This document shows, in pieces, positions 1 through 13,700 of a stretch of 64,000 bases of DNA. The notes beneath the pieces were generated by a model. That model saw only the letters and a program-made list of their open reading frames with translations. It was not told the origin of the DNA and made no database searches. Position numbers and translations under genes: made by a program. The stretch is from Hawksworthiomyces lignivorus (taxonomy: Eukaryota > Ascomycota > Sordariomycetes > Ophiostomatales > Ophiostomataceae). Numbering within the stretch: the first letter of the stretch is position 1; each line of letters opens with the position of its first letter. The stretch covers positions 496,001-560,000 of the forward strand of contig NTMA01000015.1 of NCBI GenBank assembly GCA_002917075.1, written 5' to 3'.

Positions 1-290
1 TTTTATTGGTTGGTATTAGTCATCTGTAAACTCCACCTCGAAGCACCCCACTCTGGTAGAGTGACCCGCTATTTTTGGGTACATCAGACAGCACCCGAAA
101 GGCTGGAGACCGCTGCGAGTGGTCGCGTTTTAGGGGGGCGAAACACGTCTCCTATTGAGCTGTAGGCCCTTAGCTGCTTCTATCACCGACCGTTGTGAGT
201 GTTGATACTGCTGCTGCATGTACAGCAGCGCCAGCGTATGCGCTTCTCGGGACACTCTTGGTCGTGATTTATGTCAAAACTACCGATACC
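1..290. other. Upstream flank, no gene seen
   Basis: No coding exon could be supported here. It should contain the promoter and 5' leader of the dynamitin gene that starts at 291. No TATA-like box stands out. Confidence 0.5.
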
Positions 291-1752
291 ATGGCAATGA
301 ACAGAAAATACTCTGCTCTGCCCGATCTGGTACGCCTGTCATCACCTGTTATGGGATAAGACAGGAGACTTGCTAAGCTCTCACCTCTCTTTCTCAGGAT
401 ACGGCACCAGATATCTACGAAACGCCGGAGCTTACAGACGACAACTCAACTGTTCTAGTATGTACTCAGAATCACAGACATGTCGTAGACAGTATGGGAG
501 CTGCGATCGCTAACCAATGCCACTCCAGACTACAACAGGGCGGTCACCGTCGGACGATGAATCTGACGGAGACGAAGATGCGGACGTGGGCATCTCGCGG
601 TCTCACGTCCAGGTCGACCAGGCACGGTCACGGTTCCTGGGCGCTGACGTAGACGCCCGCGGGGTAGACTTCTCCGACCGCGTCGACGGCAAGCGGAAAG
701 CCTACCGGACGACGACGCGGCGGCGGCGTGGCGGCGACCCGCAGGAGCTGGGCGACCTGAGTGACGAAGACGACGATGACGACAATCTTGAGCGCAAGAT
801 TGCCCGGTTAAAGCGCGAGGTGGAGGAGGCCAAGGAGGCCTACAGTAAGCAGAAGGCAGGTGCCGCGGCAGGTGCGACCGACGCTCGCGCGGACACGGAC
901 CTGGACGCGCTGAGCCAGGCGCTCGATGCTATGGCCGGCCTCACAGACGAGCAGCCGCCGCTGCTGGCAGACGCGGCACCAGTTGCACAGGCCGCGAGCG
1001 CTGTAGCACCCACAACCGCACCAGTCGCGGCGCACCCGCTAGCCCTGGTCGCCGACTTTGACCGGCGGCTGATGCTGCTGGAGCGGTCGATCGGCGTCGG
1101 CTCGTCGGCGCTGCTGCCAGAGCTAGGCGGCGGCGCTGCATCGGGTTCCGGGCCCGGGTCCACCCTGCCGCGGGCCATCCTGCCGACGCTGGACGCGCTG
1201 CAGCGCCAGGTGGGCACGCTGGCCGAGGCGTCGACGGCGTCGCTGGACGGCATCAGCCGGCGCGTGCGCGCCCTGACGCAGGAGGCGGACCAGCTGACCA
1301 AGGCGCGCAAGGCCGCCAAGGCGGCACAGGAGGCGCTGGCCCAGGCGGGCGTGATGCAGACGAGCGGCGGTGCGGCAAAGGCCGGTGGTAACAACGCCGC
1401 CGGCGCGGGCGGCGATGACGACGGCGACGACCTCGACGACCAGACGGCCAAGATCCACGCCCTGTACGGCACGCTGCCCACCATCGAGGCCCTGGCGCCG
1501 CTGCTGCCGCCGCTGCTGGACCGCCTGCGCTCGCTGCAGACCATCCACGCCGACGCCGCCGCCGCCGCCGCCCTGCTCGACGACCTGGAGCAGCAGCAGG
1601 CCGACGCCGCCGCCGAGGTCAAGCAGTGGCGCGAAGGCCTCGACAAGATCGAGGCCGCCCTGCGCGCCGGCGAGGCCACCATGGACCGCAACGCCCAGGT
1701 CATGGACGGCTGGGTCAAGGGGCTCGAGGCCCGGCTGGACAAGCTCGCCTAG
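291..1752 (+). CDS. DCTN2: Dynactin subunit 2 (dynamitin, p50)
   Basis: Three exons: 291-329, 398-457 and 529-1752, giving 440 residues. The two small first exons encode the conserved dynamitin N-terminus (a stretch reading DTAPDIYETPELTDD), which then joins the long exon; both introns (68 and 71 nt) have GTA donors and CAG acceptors and keep frame. The downstream segment contains the family signature around RSHVQVDQARSRFLG, then an acidic patch and long heptad-rich, Ala- and Leu-rich coiled coils to the C-terminus. Dynamitin is the shoulder subunit of dynactin, the cofactor of cytoplasmic dynein for transport along microtubules and nuclear positioning. Recognition of the family rests on the N-terminal motifs and the coiled-coil layout. 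ATG 291 was preferred to ATG 297 only because it is upstream; either is possible. The next gene, rtc4, lies 659 nt downstream on the same strand. Confidence 0.93.
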
Positions 1753-2411
1753 AAGAGGGGATTGCGAGAAACTTTGGCCAGGGGGAGAAGAGGCCAGCAT
1801 GGAAGAGGCTGATCGTCCAGACCAAGAGAGAAAAATGACCGGAGAGCCCCATTATGTCAAAAAATTGTAGAGAATAATACCCACAGTCTGTATTTGGTGA
1901 AGCATGTTCAGCATCTCACGGCTTTCTTCTTTGCGTGTATTAAGGCATCTTTTTCTTCAAAGAATTAGCATTACAATTTATTTATCACTTCAATTATTTT
2001 ATTTTTTCCTTCTTTCTAATTTTGTGTTGTTTGGTAAACGTCACCGTTTGTCCTGTCTCTGTCTCACTGCTCATGCTCTATAAAGAGTGAACAACCACCG
2101 AAAGGCGCTGTAGTGGAGAGCGCTGTGTAGCCGCTACTCGCTGGCACATCCCGCACCTCCAATTATTTTCAAGCCACATCCACCAACGCGTCTCATGCTG
2201 ACGCAAATCGCCATAGCAGGCTGAGAACCATCGTTCTCGTTTCCTACGTCTCCAAATTAATGAAATGGGGTATCATTAATTAGTAGAGCTGGTTACATGA
2301 CATATTAACACGCTTTCTTACTGTCCAGCATTGGAAACGCGTCACAGCGACAAAGGGACGCGGCAGTTTCTCCGCCTGTAGGGATCCTCACTTGAGGCCA
2401 TCCACGGGCAA
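1753..2411. other. Intergenic, dynamitin to rtc4
   Basis: AT-rich after about 1860, consistent with a 3' UTR followed by a promoter. No reading frame, RNA gene or repeat of note was seen. Confidence 0.6.
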
Positions 2412-4381
2412 ATGCCCGCTCCCCGGAGGAAGGCCCCGTCAGCGGGTCTGGTGAGAGCCCCGTCGAGCCTGCTTGTCTCCGCTATTGCCGCCAAACGGAA
2501 AGCCAGTCATGTGCGGGAAGCGCCCGCCGTGGACGCGCCACCGGTGAGCAGCAGCAGCAGCAGTGGCAGCGACGCGGAGGCGGACGAAGCAGAAAAGGCG
2601 CCGCGGCCAAAGGATGACATCTCGGACTCATCGTCCGGCGATGGCCTGGCGCGGCGAGGCGACCTGGGGCGGGCGGTGTTCCAAGGGTCCGCCGCGCGCC
2701 CCGAGCAGAAGGGCCCCCATAGCCTTCGCCAGCGTCCGCCGGCTAAGCGCCTGCTGATCGCGGCGGCGGGGCGGCAGGAAAAGAAGAGCGGCAGCGACAA
2801 GAGCAGCGATGGCGGCTCCAGTACTAGCGCCTTGCGGGGGACAAAGCGACCGCTGGCAAACGAGCAGCCGAGCACAGGCCAGACAGCCGACGTTGGGCGT
2901 CCGTTCGAACGCAGCCACAAGCCGCCGCCGCGGATCGGCTACAGTCGCAAACCGCCATCTCTCCTAATAAGCAGGAGCGACTCCGGCTCGGAAAAAGGGA
3001 AGCAAGGCTCAGCGGCTGCTAGGCAGGACGGCGGAAAGCGAACACCTCGCGACCCAGTCCGAGCCGCAGCAGATTCCGACGAGGAGAATCTCACGGAGCC
3101 TGAGCGCGGCGGGGCCAAATTTATCCGGCCGCCACAGATGACGCCGGAAAAGAACTCGCCCGTCAAGAAATTCCGGCACAGTAAATCCTATGTGAGCGAG
3201 AGCGACGAGTCGCCCGTCAAAAAACCCGCGTTCAAGATGCCGGGTGGCATCAGCAGAAAAGAGGAAGACACAGGCACGCGCTCAACAAGGCAACGGCCTG
3301 CGGCAGCACGGCACGAAAGCCAAAAGGAGAACATTGAGAAAGATGGCGTCGCCAAAGGCGCCACGCTCAGCTCCCTCCAGAGCAGACAGAAGTGGCGGCA
3401 GCGGCAGCAGCGGCAGAAACAGACCAAATCTTTATTTGGCAAGCTGGAGGTGACAAAGACGTCCGACTGCGAAGACAACAGACAGGCGGACGAGGAGGAG
3501 GCGGCGGCACCAGTCATGTTCAAGATGCCCGCCAGCTACCGAGCGGGCGACGACGACAGCTTCTTGGACGACGACGCGGCATTTGCGGAAGGCAAAGACG
3601 GCGGCAGACGGCTGCGTGACCTCCTGGACGACGAGGACGACGACGCGAGCAAGACCAGCGATAACACCGTGGCGCCCGCACCGCCCGTCTGCCCGCTGTG
3701 CAAGGCGCCCGTGGACGTCGAGACGGTGCGCGCTCTGCTGGCCGGCTGGGGCTCGACCATGACGTCCGACTTCCGCCTCTACCTGCTCAAGTTCGACGAC
3801 AAGATGCGCTTCTGCGCCGGCCACAAGCAGCGCGCCAGCCGCCAGACCTGGACCGCCCGCGGCTACCCAGACATCGACTGGGCCGGGCTGGGCGCGCGCC
3901 TGCCCGCGCACTACAGCCACGTGCGGCGCGTGCTCGAGGACGAGGCGCCGTCGTCGTTCCGGGCCGCCTTGGCCGCGCTGCCAGGCCGGACGCGCAGCTG
4001 GAAAGCGGCGGGGGGGGGAAAAGACGGGGCCGAGAAGAAGGAGTCGCAAGAGACGGCGGCAGCGACGGCGGCAGCGGCGGCGGCGGGGACGGGGACGGGG
4101 ACGATGGTCCTTCCCGGCTACTACGGCCACCGCGGCCTGCGCATCCTCTCCGACGCGATCGTGCGCGAGTTCGCCACCCTGCTGCGGCAGCGCGCCGTGC
4201 AGGACCCCCTGATCGCGGCCCGCGGCTCCTCGCAGTTCGTGCAGGCGGTGCTGGTGCCCGAGCTGGCCGCGCAGCTGATCCGCGAGGACATGAGCGTGGG
4301 CGCGTCCGAGGCGGAGCGGATCCTGCGCGAGAGCGGCTCCATCGGCGACCTGCTACACGAGGAGCTAGACGTAGTGATGGA

Positions 4382-4417
<36 letters not shown>

Positions 4418-4490
4418 GGACGAAGAAGAGGAAGAAGAGGAGACCGAGGCTGAATTAAGCAGCCAGGACGGCTTTGTAGAAGATGCATGA
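2412..4490 (+). CDS. rtc4: Restriction of telomere capping protein 4 (Rtc4) homologue
   Basis: Single exon of 692 residues. The first 400 residues are disordered, rich in Ser, Lys, Arg and Pro, with scattered SP/TP and KKP motifs. The folded RTC4 domain lies at about residues 420-660: it opens with CPLCKAPVD, continues through RFCAGHKQ and a long helical region, and includes a GYYGHRG segment and a C-terminal helical part. A run of about 13 Asp followed by Glu (positions 4381-4445) makes a very acidic tail. Yeast Rtc4 was found in a screen for suppressors of cdc13 telomere-capping defects; its biochemical role is not established. The acidic tail is encoded by a GAC repeat and may vary in length between strains. 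ATG 2412 is the first in frame and gives a basic, plausible N-terminus; a small upstream exon cannot be excluded. Confidence 0.85.
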
Positions 4491-5482
4491 TACTATAGCT
4501 GGTATTTTAGAACAGTAATGACTGATGACGGCTCCACGGTTGGAACTTGGCATACCACACAAATAATCAAGATATGTAATATGAAATCATATCAAACTGC
4601 TGCTGTCTTCTAAGCCTTTTATGTGTTATAAATTCTAATTGATATCTTTTCTCAAATCTGTTCGCTTTATTTTGTCTATTCGTTATTTCGTACAACCATG
4701 GTGCATTTAGTTTGGATTTTAAACAGTTGACATGAAAATAGTAATCTAATCATAAAAATTAAGCGTAAGTACAGTATAGATGATACGAAAATTAATCACG
4801 AATGCAAGAAAAAGAAACCTGGAAAGATAATTTTATGAGAAACTATTTTCCTTTCTATATATTTGGAATAAAATAAACAAAATGCAAATTTTGGCATCGT
4901 TGTGCTGTTAATGTGTCTTCCAGAGTGCCGAGAGCACTTCGAACACAGTGAGTAGCAAGATGCCAGAGTGACGCTTGGTTCGGCTTCTGCCCTCACTTCG
5001 CTCGAATCCTGCTTAAGCTAGAAAGTCAGATTCCTGCTGCACAAAAACCGCAAAGCAATTGTAGTGCACGGAGATGCAGCCGGCCGGCCTTTCAACGTCG
5101 CCGGTGGTGCTCATGCTGAAGCCGACCGTCAGATAAGGACATGGCTAGGTGTAGCTCTTCTACGATATTGAGTCATCATTGCCATGGATTACACTATTCT
5201 GGCAACAAGAGAATCTGCATGTAGAGCCCACACGTGCAACTATCCACTTGTGCCTGTGGATGACGTCTGCGTGTTTGGGGGATATTCTCTAGGTCCTCGG
5301 CAGGGACCGCTGCCATCCTTTATGATGCTGCTACTAGCGGACGGTTGCTGGGATTATGCTAAGCTCTAAGTAGGAGAGTTGAGGCGAGCCCCAGAGACGG
5401 AGAGTAGAAACATTCGGCGCGTTGCGCTTGGCACTAGCTATGAACAAGGGCAGCGCTCCTTCGTGTGACGGACAATTCGGAG

Positions 5483-5492
5483 TACGGAGTAC
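5483..5492. repeat. TACGGAGTA-type intergenic motif
   Basis: Reads TACGGAGTAC, overlapping a second CGGAGTAC just upstream at 5478. One of six perfect copies of this 9-mer (either strand) noticed in intergenic DNA of the window. Confidence 0.6.
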
Positions 5493-6807
5493 ATGGGCTG
5501 CGAGCGCCGGAGTACGTGTGTACGTAAGTCATCATGCGCCTCATCTGGGCCAACTAGACACGCGACTCCGCCGCCAAGGAGCTTGAATAAGCAAAAATGG
5601 TGATCGCAACACACCCTTTACGCCTCAGCTACTAGAGCTGCCTTTTCTGGCGCGGTTGTGCATCTCAATGCTCTGCGCGATAAAACGCACGGGCCGAATC
5701 CGCCACGTGGAAGATGAAGCTGAGAGGAGGGTGCATTTCTCCGCGGCAGATGCCTCGGGTGAGTACAAAACTCTCCAAGACAGTAGTTGTAGCAAATCCT
5801 TTGCGGTCGTTCCAGGAGGCACAAAACAAGGGGGCGGCGTGGAGAAAGGGGGGGGAGGGGAGTAGAGGGGTTCAGCTGTGGTGAGAGGCCCTGTTATGCG
5901 CCTTCGCAATAGGTAGAAAGAATGCAGGAGTTGAAGGAGAGCAGAAGAGACGACATTGGAAAATGAATAATATAAGAGGAAAATTAACCGACAATAATAT
6001 GTAAGATTGGCAAGCCTCTCTCGACCGAGGAATTTCCACGAACGAGAAATGAAATGAAATGAACCATTTCTTTCCGCAGAATAGGTTCGCTTACATAGGC
6101 CCCAGATCGGGACGAACAGTGCCAAGAGAAGCTAGTTCTTGGATTGGCATAGTCGCAGTAACAGATATTGGGAAGAACGCAGATGAGGGCCTGGCGATTG
6201 GGATTCCTGGATGCAGGCGTCCGGACCAGAGATTGGAAGATGGAAGAGAAATGCGAGAGGCACTCCGTAGAAGGGCCAGTCAGCCGTTAAGATGGTGAGA
6301 TGCCAGTATGATCATGTCCGCCTGTTATGATCTTCGCCTCCCAAATCTTAACACACAATAATAACACAGATCAGCACCCCTGAACGTAATGTCACTACGA
6401 CGTACGAAGAGGAAGGGCTCGCTCCCGCTGCCGACCATGACAAATTTCTCTCTCCTCCTTCTCTTCTCTTTTCCTCGTCTCTTCTACGATTGCTTCTCTG
6501 CTCTTCTTTTCGTGATGCACATCCTCACGTCGATCATTCCTATTCCCCTTTTCAGGTCACGACAGCGACCCCAGCGAGAAAGAGGATAGCTGGCAGTCTC
6601 AAACAGACAGAGATCCTGGCCTCTCCAGCGAAATCTGCGTTTGCGGAGCACGGAGTCCTTCTACGACACAAATATGGACAGGCTCCACTTTGCAGTGGGC
6701 GCTTGCGGATGCCTGACGGTTAAGAAAACCTTTTGTATATACGGAAGAGCATCCGCAAGGTAGGCTATCTTCCTCCTCATTACCATGAGGTCTCCGAAGA
6801 TGTGCCA

Positions 6808-6810
<3 letters not shown>

Positions 6811-6864
<54 letters not shown>
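6811..6864. repeat. Compound (TA)n(TG)n microsatellite
   Basis: About 14 TA units run directly into about 13 TG units. It lies within the long non-coding stretch upstream of adenylate cyclase. Confidence 0.95.
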
Positions 6865-7067
6865 GTGTGTTGTGCCACTTTCCTCTGCATGGCCAAGATT
6901 TGTTAAGCCTGCGCATGGCGGCGGCTTGAGCAGGAGGCACGATTATACGAGTGCTTTACGAAGTACATACACTCGGCTGTCGGTGAGCAAAAAGCAGTCG
7001 ATCGTCCTCCAGGTTTCAATAGACATGATGCGTAATCCTACCTTCTGTGTGTTAGTTACTCTGTACA

Positions 7068-7077
7068 TACTCCGTAC
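7068..7077. repeat. TACTCCGTA-type intergenic motif
   Basis: Reads TACTCCGTAC; another copy of the dispersed 9-mer. Confidence 0.6.
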
Positions 7078-7311
7078 AGCGCAACGACTTCGTATGTTGG
7101 CCTGAAGGCAATCCAGCACCAACCCGATCTTACCAAAAAGTCCGGGTTCCTGCCGCCCGTTGCAGTCCCATTGCTCCCATTGCATCCCTCACTGCACCTG
7201 TTGGTTGTGCGTGCTGTGCACGGATCACGGCCTGGCGTCACATTGGTGCTCTGCAGGGCTAAAACGGTCTTGTGTTTCCACTTCGACCCTCTTTTTTTCT
7301 TTCCTTTTTCC

Positions 7312-7321
7312 TACGGAGTAC
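7312..7321. repeat. TACGGAGTA-type intergenic motif
   Basis: Reads TACGGAGTAC and is followed at once by a diverged copy (AGAGTAC) ending at 7328, as if part of a short tandem. Confidence 0.6.
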
Positions 7322-9866
7322 AGAGTACTAACTAACTAATTATTATTGTGCAAAGAGGGCATCTTACTTCCCCTAGCTGCAGTCTCCCAAGCCTGTTCGG
7401 CTCTAATTATGTTTGGGGGGGTTTTTATTCTCGCCGCAACAGCTTTCCGCTCTGTTCCCGCTTTCCCCAATAGAAACTCGATTATCCGTATTTGCCATGT
7501 AGCTCGAGTCTCTCATTTCGTTTAAGGTCATGCTGTCTTGGGGCTCGAGCCAGCCCGCACGAGAGAGGATTGTCATCCGTCGCAAAAAGTGCTGCGCAAT
7601 ACGAAGCACGCTGCTGTGTGCTCGCGAGTAATTCCTCCGTCCAGTAGCCGGAAGAGCTCCACCTCTAACTGAATAAACATTGTTAATCTCTTTCTTGCAT
7701 TTGCTCCAAAATAGAAAGAGGTTTCTTTCGTAGCAGATCTGTTTCTCGTGGCGCACGCCCGGACGCTTCCAAATTGCCAGCTGCAAGCACGAGGTTAGAT
7801 TAGCACGCGCTATGAAAGGCATGGTTGTTACAGACACCGTCTCTCTCTCTCTTTCTAAATCTTACTGTCTCCCTCATTGTGTGCTATCTCGCTCATGGTC
7901 CGCAATTGTCCGCTCAACTGCGGATCTCGTCCGAGACCTAGTACACGCTTCCCTGAAGCCCTGCGCGACACGCCTCCCAGCAATATCAAATCTTTTCCTA
8001 TTCGGCATATTCGAATCGCAGGCGTGCCTGTCTCTTTTGTTACAGCTAATGCACGCCGGCTGTCTGTGTGCCGTGGGCCAGTGTGCGTATTTGTATGTGT
8101 GATAATGTGTTAGAGTCCTCTGGATATCAAGGCCATTACTCTTGTCTCTTCCCCGGCTTCAGCGACACTAAATGACAAACATTGTTGCCTTGCGAACTGG
8201 ATGCACAGCGCACCTCGCACAGTTTGTATCCCCAAGCCTACCGGCCTGATGTGTCACAAGGATCACCGTTTCCAAGCAAAAAAATACAAGGTGAAATGGA
8301 AGACATGGGCAATAGACCGAACGGACGCAGAAATAAGACGGAAGCAGAGAATTGCAGCAGGAAGACCTGACACTTTTTCTGCCCTGCCGCTTGATCTGCG
8401 ACGGGGCTACTGGGAAGTGGGATATGCGCGCAGTTCGTATTCTTGCGCTTGTACGAGTACGAGTATGAAATATCTGTAAGATGCGAATGCAAGTTCTGTA
8501 TTCATCGGTCGATGTCTGCCGTCTTGATCGTTCGTTGTTGGCCACGAGGCACAGGCAAAGAGGAATGAACTATTTGAGTATGCTCTCGCTGCTTGGTACC
8601 AAGAAGAGCGCACTTATTACGTTAAGTGAAGCCTTACTGCAGTACTTTTGCTTGCCCTGTCTCTCTCCGCCAATCCCCAGTCCCTGCTCGTACGCATCCG
8701 AGACAGTCTCTAAGCCTAATTAAACTTGTCTCTGCTAAGAATAAAAAAAAATATCCAAAATCTCTCGAGCGTCCGCTATTTTGTCACCGCTGTTTTTGGT
8801 TTACAGGTCGCAATAGCTACTCTTTTAGCTGGCTCTCTTCCCGCCCGTTAGCACGGATCCCCAGTGCCCTTAGCCGCATGTGGACTTCCTCCGTAGCTCG
8901 ATTAGTCGACCAACACCAGCAGCCCAGCAACAGCGCATTCGTATTTCAACGCTTTTCCTCCCCCCCAGCTCGGCTCTCCACATGACCGCGGGTTTAATAT
9001 TGCCTACGAATACTTGTGTCGGACTACAGACGACACTACGCTCACACACGAAACTCACCGTTTAGGCTTACAGCAATGTATGTACGAGGACCCCGTATTA
9101 CCTCACGTTTGCTGTTCCGCCTGCTAACTAGTCCTGTTCGACTTTTGGCGGTCGTCCTGGACCCGTAAGCATATGCTTAGCTGAGGAGGATGGAACCAGG
9201 ACCCAAACCCGCACAATCCAACTTCGGCACCGAGCTTTTTAACGTTATGACCATGGACTGGACGTGCTCTGGTGCTCCCCATTCGCCGGTACTGTTTTGC
9301 AGGTGGAATGAAATGAGAGAAGGAGACCCTGTAAATCGGAAATGTGGAGGCGGAAGGGACAACTGGAGTGGTTAATATATTACCGCATTGCCAGCATGAC
9401 TAGCATGACCAGCAACTAGGACCTAGCAATATTGGTCAAGACTGCCGCCTTGGTAGCCAGTCGTCTTCCAGCAGCGGATGCGCTTTCCGTGTGTACTTTG
9501 CATGCGCAAGTACTGTTTGCGTATCTTATTCGTTTGAGCAGGTACGGGGCTGAAGCGCTGGGGACATCGCTCTTGCATTTCCCGGTGACAAGTGGATGTC
9601 GCTCGTCTTCTTTCTTGCTTGCTCCTGCTTCTGCTCCTCCACGTCTCTGCAGTTCCTTCCTGTATTATGTGCAGTATGCTTGTAGCGAAATTATCGCTTA
9701 TTTTTATTTTTATTTATTTACTTAATTTTATTCTGTTTTTCAACTTTTTTTTTTGCACGTCTTCCCCTCTCTCGGTCTTCCCTTTTTGTTAAGATGGGGC
9801 TAACAGACCACACAATTCAGGCCGACTCACACCACGACTTACCGAGTGTGCTTTGTATTCGCACAC

Positions 9867-9876
9867 GTACTCCGTA
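9867..9876. repeat. TACTCCGTA-type intergenic motif
   Basis: Reads GTACTCCGTA; lies about 0.9 kb upstream of the adenylate cyclase start codon. Confidence 0.6.
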
Positions 9877-10785
9877 GTTGTACACGCCAATACGTCCTCT
9901 GTCGTGCGTAGCATACATTACGCCTAAAACCCGCTAGTTCTGTCTCCATCTTCCCTTGCCAAGCCCTAGCAAACAGCCGTTCCTTCCCTCTCGCTTTGTG
10001 CTATTTCCCGCTTGCTTCTTGCCTTACGAGTTAATCCCTCCCACCACCTCCACCTCTACCTTCCCTAACCTGCTCCAGTACTTGCTATACTTGGTACTTG
10101 CGCACTCTAATAGCCGTAGCGTGCCCGTAGGCTCCTTTTACAAGCAACAAACTCTCCCGCCACCCTCCTTCTCCATCTTCACATACCAGCATCACCGTCC
10201 CGCCTTGCTGTCTCTTCTCCCTGCCCTCACACACGCAGCCTGACGCATCTTTCTGCACTCTCTTTGTTTTCTAGCTAAAACTGCGTTTTCCGTATCTTCA
10301 ATCGTCCATACCAATTCACCTGCGTCTTTTTCTTTTCTTATTGCGATCTATTAATCAGCGTCGACAGCGTCGTGGAACTGCTTGCTACTCCTCTTCCTTT
10401 GGGTCTTGACCTCTCTCGTCGTCCCAGACTCCACTAGTCTCATTGTGTCTCAAATCCTCCTCGCTCTTCTCGTCTACACCCCCGTCATCCCTCTACTTTC
10501 TTTCGCACCCTCCTCGGCTCCCCTCGATTCGAAAAGCAACCTTGGAAAACAATGACCTGGAATTGAACGAGGCGTCTCTGGATATTGCGCATCTCGAACA
10601 GAACAGCCCTTTGAAAGCATAGCGTAACGAAACGATTCGAAACAGTTGTGGGATCTTTGCAACACAAGCAGCAAGAAGCTCCCGTTGCTTCTTTTTTTCA
10701 CTTTTCTTTTTTCTTCTTCTTTCCCCCTCTAGCACCTACTCCGTGACATGGCACATTCCGCATCAACCCCTGCTTGGTGGTGATA

Positions 10786-13700
10786 ATGACCAGGAATGAA
10801 GCAGCATCGCGCATCAGCTCGATGACGAGCTCCTCGACTGACAGCGGCCGATCCACCGTTACCGTAAAGCCGCTCCCTTCTACACCGACACCAACCTCCT
10901 CAACTTCGGGCTTCGCATATTCCCCCGACGAAGCTCGCGGACTCAAGCATTCAGCATCTGTTGGCTCCCGCCAAGGCCCACCGTCCCGTCTGAAAACAGA
11001 CGAGTACGGGAACCTGATTCGGTACGGTATTTTCACGCGGAGGTTTTCCTTGCTGGCCTGCTCTTCTATCATCACTACGGCTGACTGACCATGGCATTCC
11101 GCTCTAGAAATAGATCAAAGGTAATAAGAGAAGACTCTCAAGTGTCGCCTACATCCACGACCGGCGCTGCCAACCGAGGCAACGGGCATTCCTCCAGTAT
11201 GGCCTCCGCCCGCGAACATCGATCTGAATTTGGCAACTACCGTCGCGACCTTGCCGTCTTGGATTCCGGCTCTGCCGCCGGTAGCGGCGACAGGACAGCT
11301 GGTAACAGCAACACTGCCGGAAGCAGTGGGCAGGCCGGCAGAGGTGCCGCCCCTCAGATACCCCAAATAACGCCAATCAGCACCTCGAGTTTCTACCAGG
11401 TCGCGCCATGGATGGCAGGCAGCGGCAGCGGCAGCGGTGCAGTCAGCGCAACTCCGCCATCGACATCGGGCGGCGGAACCCTGACTACCAGTTTCTACAA
11501 CGATTCTAGCGAGAACGTTTCCGTGGCATCGCAGCTCTCTCCGCCATTCCGCACCAACTCTCGCCAGATCCAGACGCCTGCGAGCAACGAATCCCCTGAC
11601 GTGCCCTATTTCAACGATGACCGAAGGCCATCTGTTGCCAGCATCGCCACGACCGCAAGCAGCCAAGGATCGAGAGCCAGCGACCGCCGCGGAGGCGGCT
11701 TTCGGAAGCTTCAAGGGTTTTTTGGCGAAGAGTTCCCAGGGCGCGACATGTCGGACGCTAGTTTAAGCACTACGGGAAAAGAGCAGCGGTCCCACTCATA
11801 TAGCCATAGTCGCCCACATCGTGACCGAAATTATTCCAATGCCACCGACAGAGATGCATCCCCATCTTCTTCACGACCACGCACGCCTGTGCCGGCTCCC
11901 GAGGTCGTACCATTTCTGTACCAAGAAGCAGATGTGAGTTTTTAATTGCTTTGCCCAATATTGTCTAGATTGGTATTTTTCGGTGGTGGGGTACAAGCCG
12001 GGCGTAGCGGTTTAGTCAACAGCGTTGCTTTGCGTGTTTTTCTGGTCTTATCGTTACTTATCTTTCCGCACTTTGCTCACTCCTCTTTCTCTTCCTTCTT
12101 CACCCATCTAGGACATAGCAAAGTATGGCGAAGCGCCTGTCCGTAATACCCTCAGTGGTCCGGATCGAGACCGCTACGTATCCGAAGCTCTCTCTCAGAA
12201 TCCTCCCAAGACATCCTCTTCCTCACGATCTGGCCATTCTATCGCGCATCTCCCGCACCACCACCATCGGCACAACAAGAGCAACGACGATCCCCGGGCA
12301 CTAAGACCGACGATAAGCAGAGAGGATTCCATCGCAAGCATGCGAGATCGTGTCGCGGCGGGGACGTATTCGTCCACGCGCTCCCGCGCCCAGAGTCCGA
12401 CACCGAGCGGCAACAGCGGCAATGGCTCATTTGGATTTTCGAAAAATTCCTTCGCAGATGGGCAGATTTCACCCCCAGGGGCCCACAAAAAAGGCCTCCT
12501 CGGTCGCTTGAGAAGGAGCAAGGATAAGGAAGATGCGGGCGGCAGCCACAGCCTTGCGGCCCAGTTGAAGAAAATGCCTCATTCCGCCCACAGCCTAACA
12601 TCGCGTCCTTCGCGTCATGAACTTCCGCGCAACGACGCCGCGTCCCCTTATTCCGGCTCCGAGACCCCAAGCCGCATCTTCAACGACCAAGAATCTCGCT
12701 TTGGTGCCGGGTCGCGGCAAGCAACTCTCAACAAGTTTCACTTCACCAAGAAGCCGCGCGGCAATCATCCCATAGACGACTCCGATGAGATGATAGGCCC
12801 TACGGATCGTGCCGACAATGGAACGCGGCTATTCTACCTGGACACCGATCTCAACAACATGGAAGGGATTCTGAGTCGGCCCTTGCCTCTGACACCTATG
12901 GATGCAGACGTCCACCGCAGCCTAGATAACGATAGAGGAGGGACGGGAACGCCACGGGTCAACCATTATTATAAGAAAAACGTGCCCAATATCGCCACGA
13001 TCGGTCCCAATGGGCCAGACGCACCGGGCGGGCCAAATGGGGCCTGGAATGCACCGGACAGCTGGGCTGTTCGCCGCACGGCCGATGAAGTTGCCTCGCA
13101 CGCTCCTGATACGGAAGACTTCGGCAGCCCGCCTCGTCCGGAAGAGAAGGTGATAAACTACTGCATCCGCGTGTTCAAGAGCGATGGAACATTTGCCACT
13201 TTGCAGATGCCTCTCACTGCCTCTGTGCAAGATGTGGTTGCACAGCTGTCCAAGCGTGTGTTCACCGAGAGCCAGAATTACCAGATTGTGCTGAAGAGGC
13301 ACGACATTATCCGAATTCTCAGCCCAGGCGAGCGCCCGCTGCAGATTCAGAAACGCTTGCTACAGCAAGTTGGCTACGAACAACGGGATCACCTAGAAGA
13401 TCTAGGGCGCGAAGACAATAGTTACCTGTGCCGTTTCCTCTTCTTGGCTGCTCATGAAAGCGATTTTCAGTCGAAATCGCAAGATCTTGGTTTTGGCCGT
13501 ATGCCAAAGCTCAACCACATCGACCTCTCTGGGCGCAACCTAATTACCATTCCCATCAGTCTATATTCCAAAGCGGGCGACATCACGTCTCTCAACTTGT
13601 CTCACAATCTGTCTCTTGACGTACCAAGGGATTTTATCCAGTCATGTCTAAATCTGCGCGACATAAAATATAGCAACAACGAAGCCCGCAAGCTACCTCC

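Larger units (their letters stand above)
4491..10785. other. 6.3-kb non-coding stretch upstream of adenylate cyclase
   Basis: No coding gene could be supported; all frames here are short and lack recognisable domains. It begins with AT-rich DNA (about 4560-4900, probably the 3' end of rtc4), carries four of the six perfect TACTCCGTA-type motifs, a TA/TG microsatellite at 6811-6864, and from about 9700 becomes pyrimidine-rich on the plus strand, which probably marks the promoter and leader of adenylate cyclase. It could hide a non-coding RNA, upstream non-coding exons or an orphan gene. Confidence 0.5.

Noticed and set aside
10774..10785. Non-ATG extension upstream of the adenylate cyclase start
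   Set aside because: The frame opens with TTG; the ATG at 10786 gives the expected MTRNEAASRISS start.
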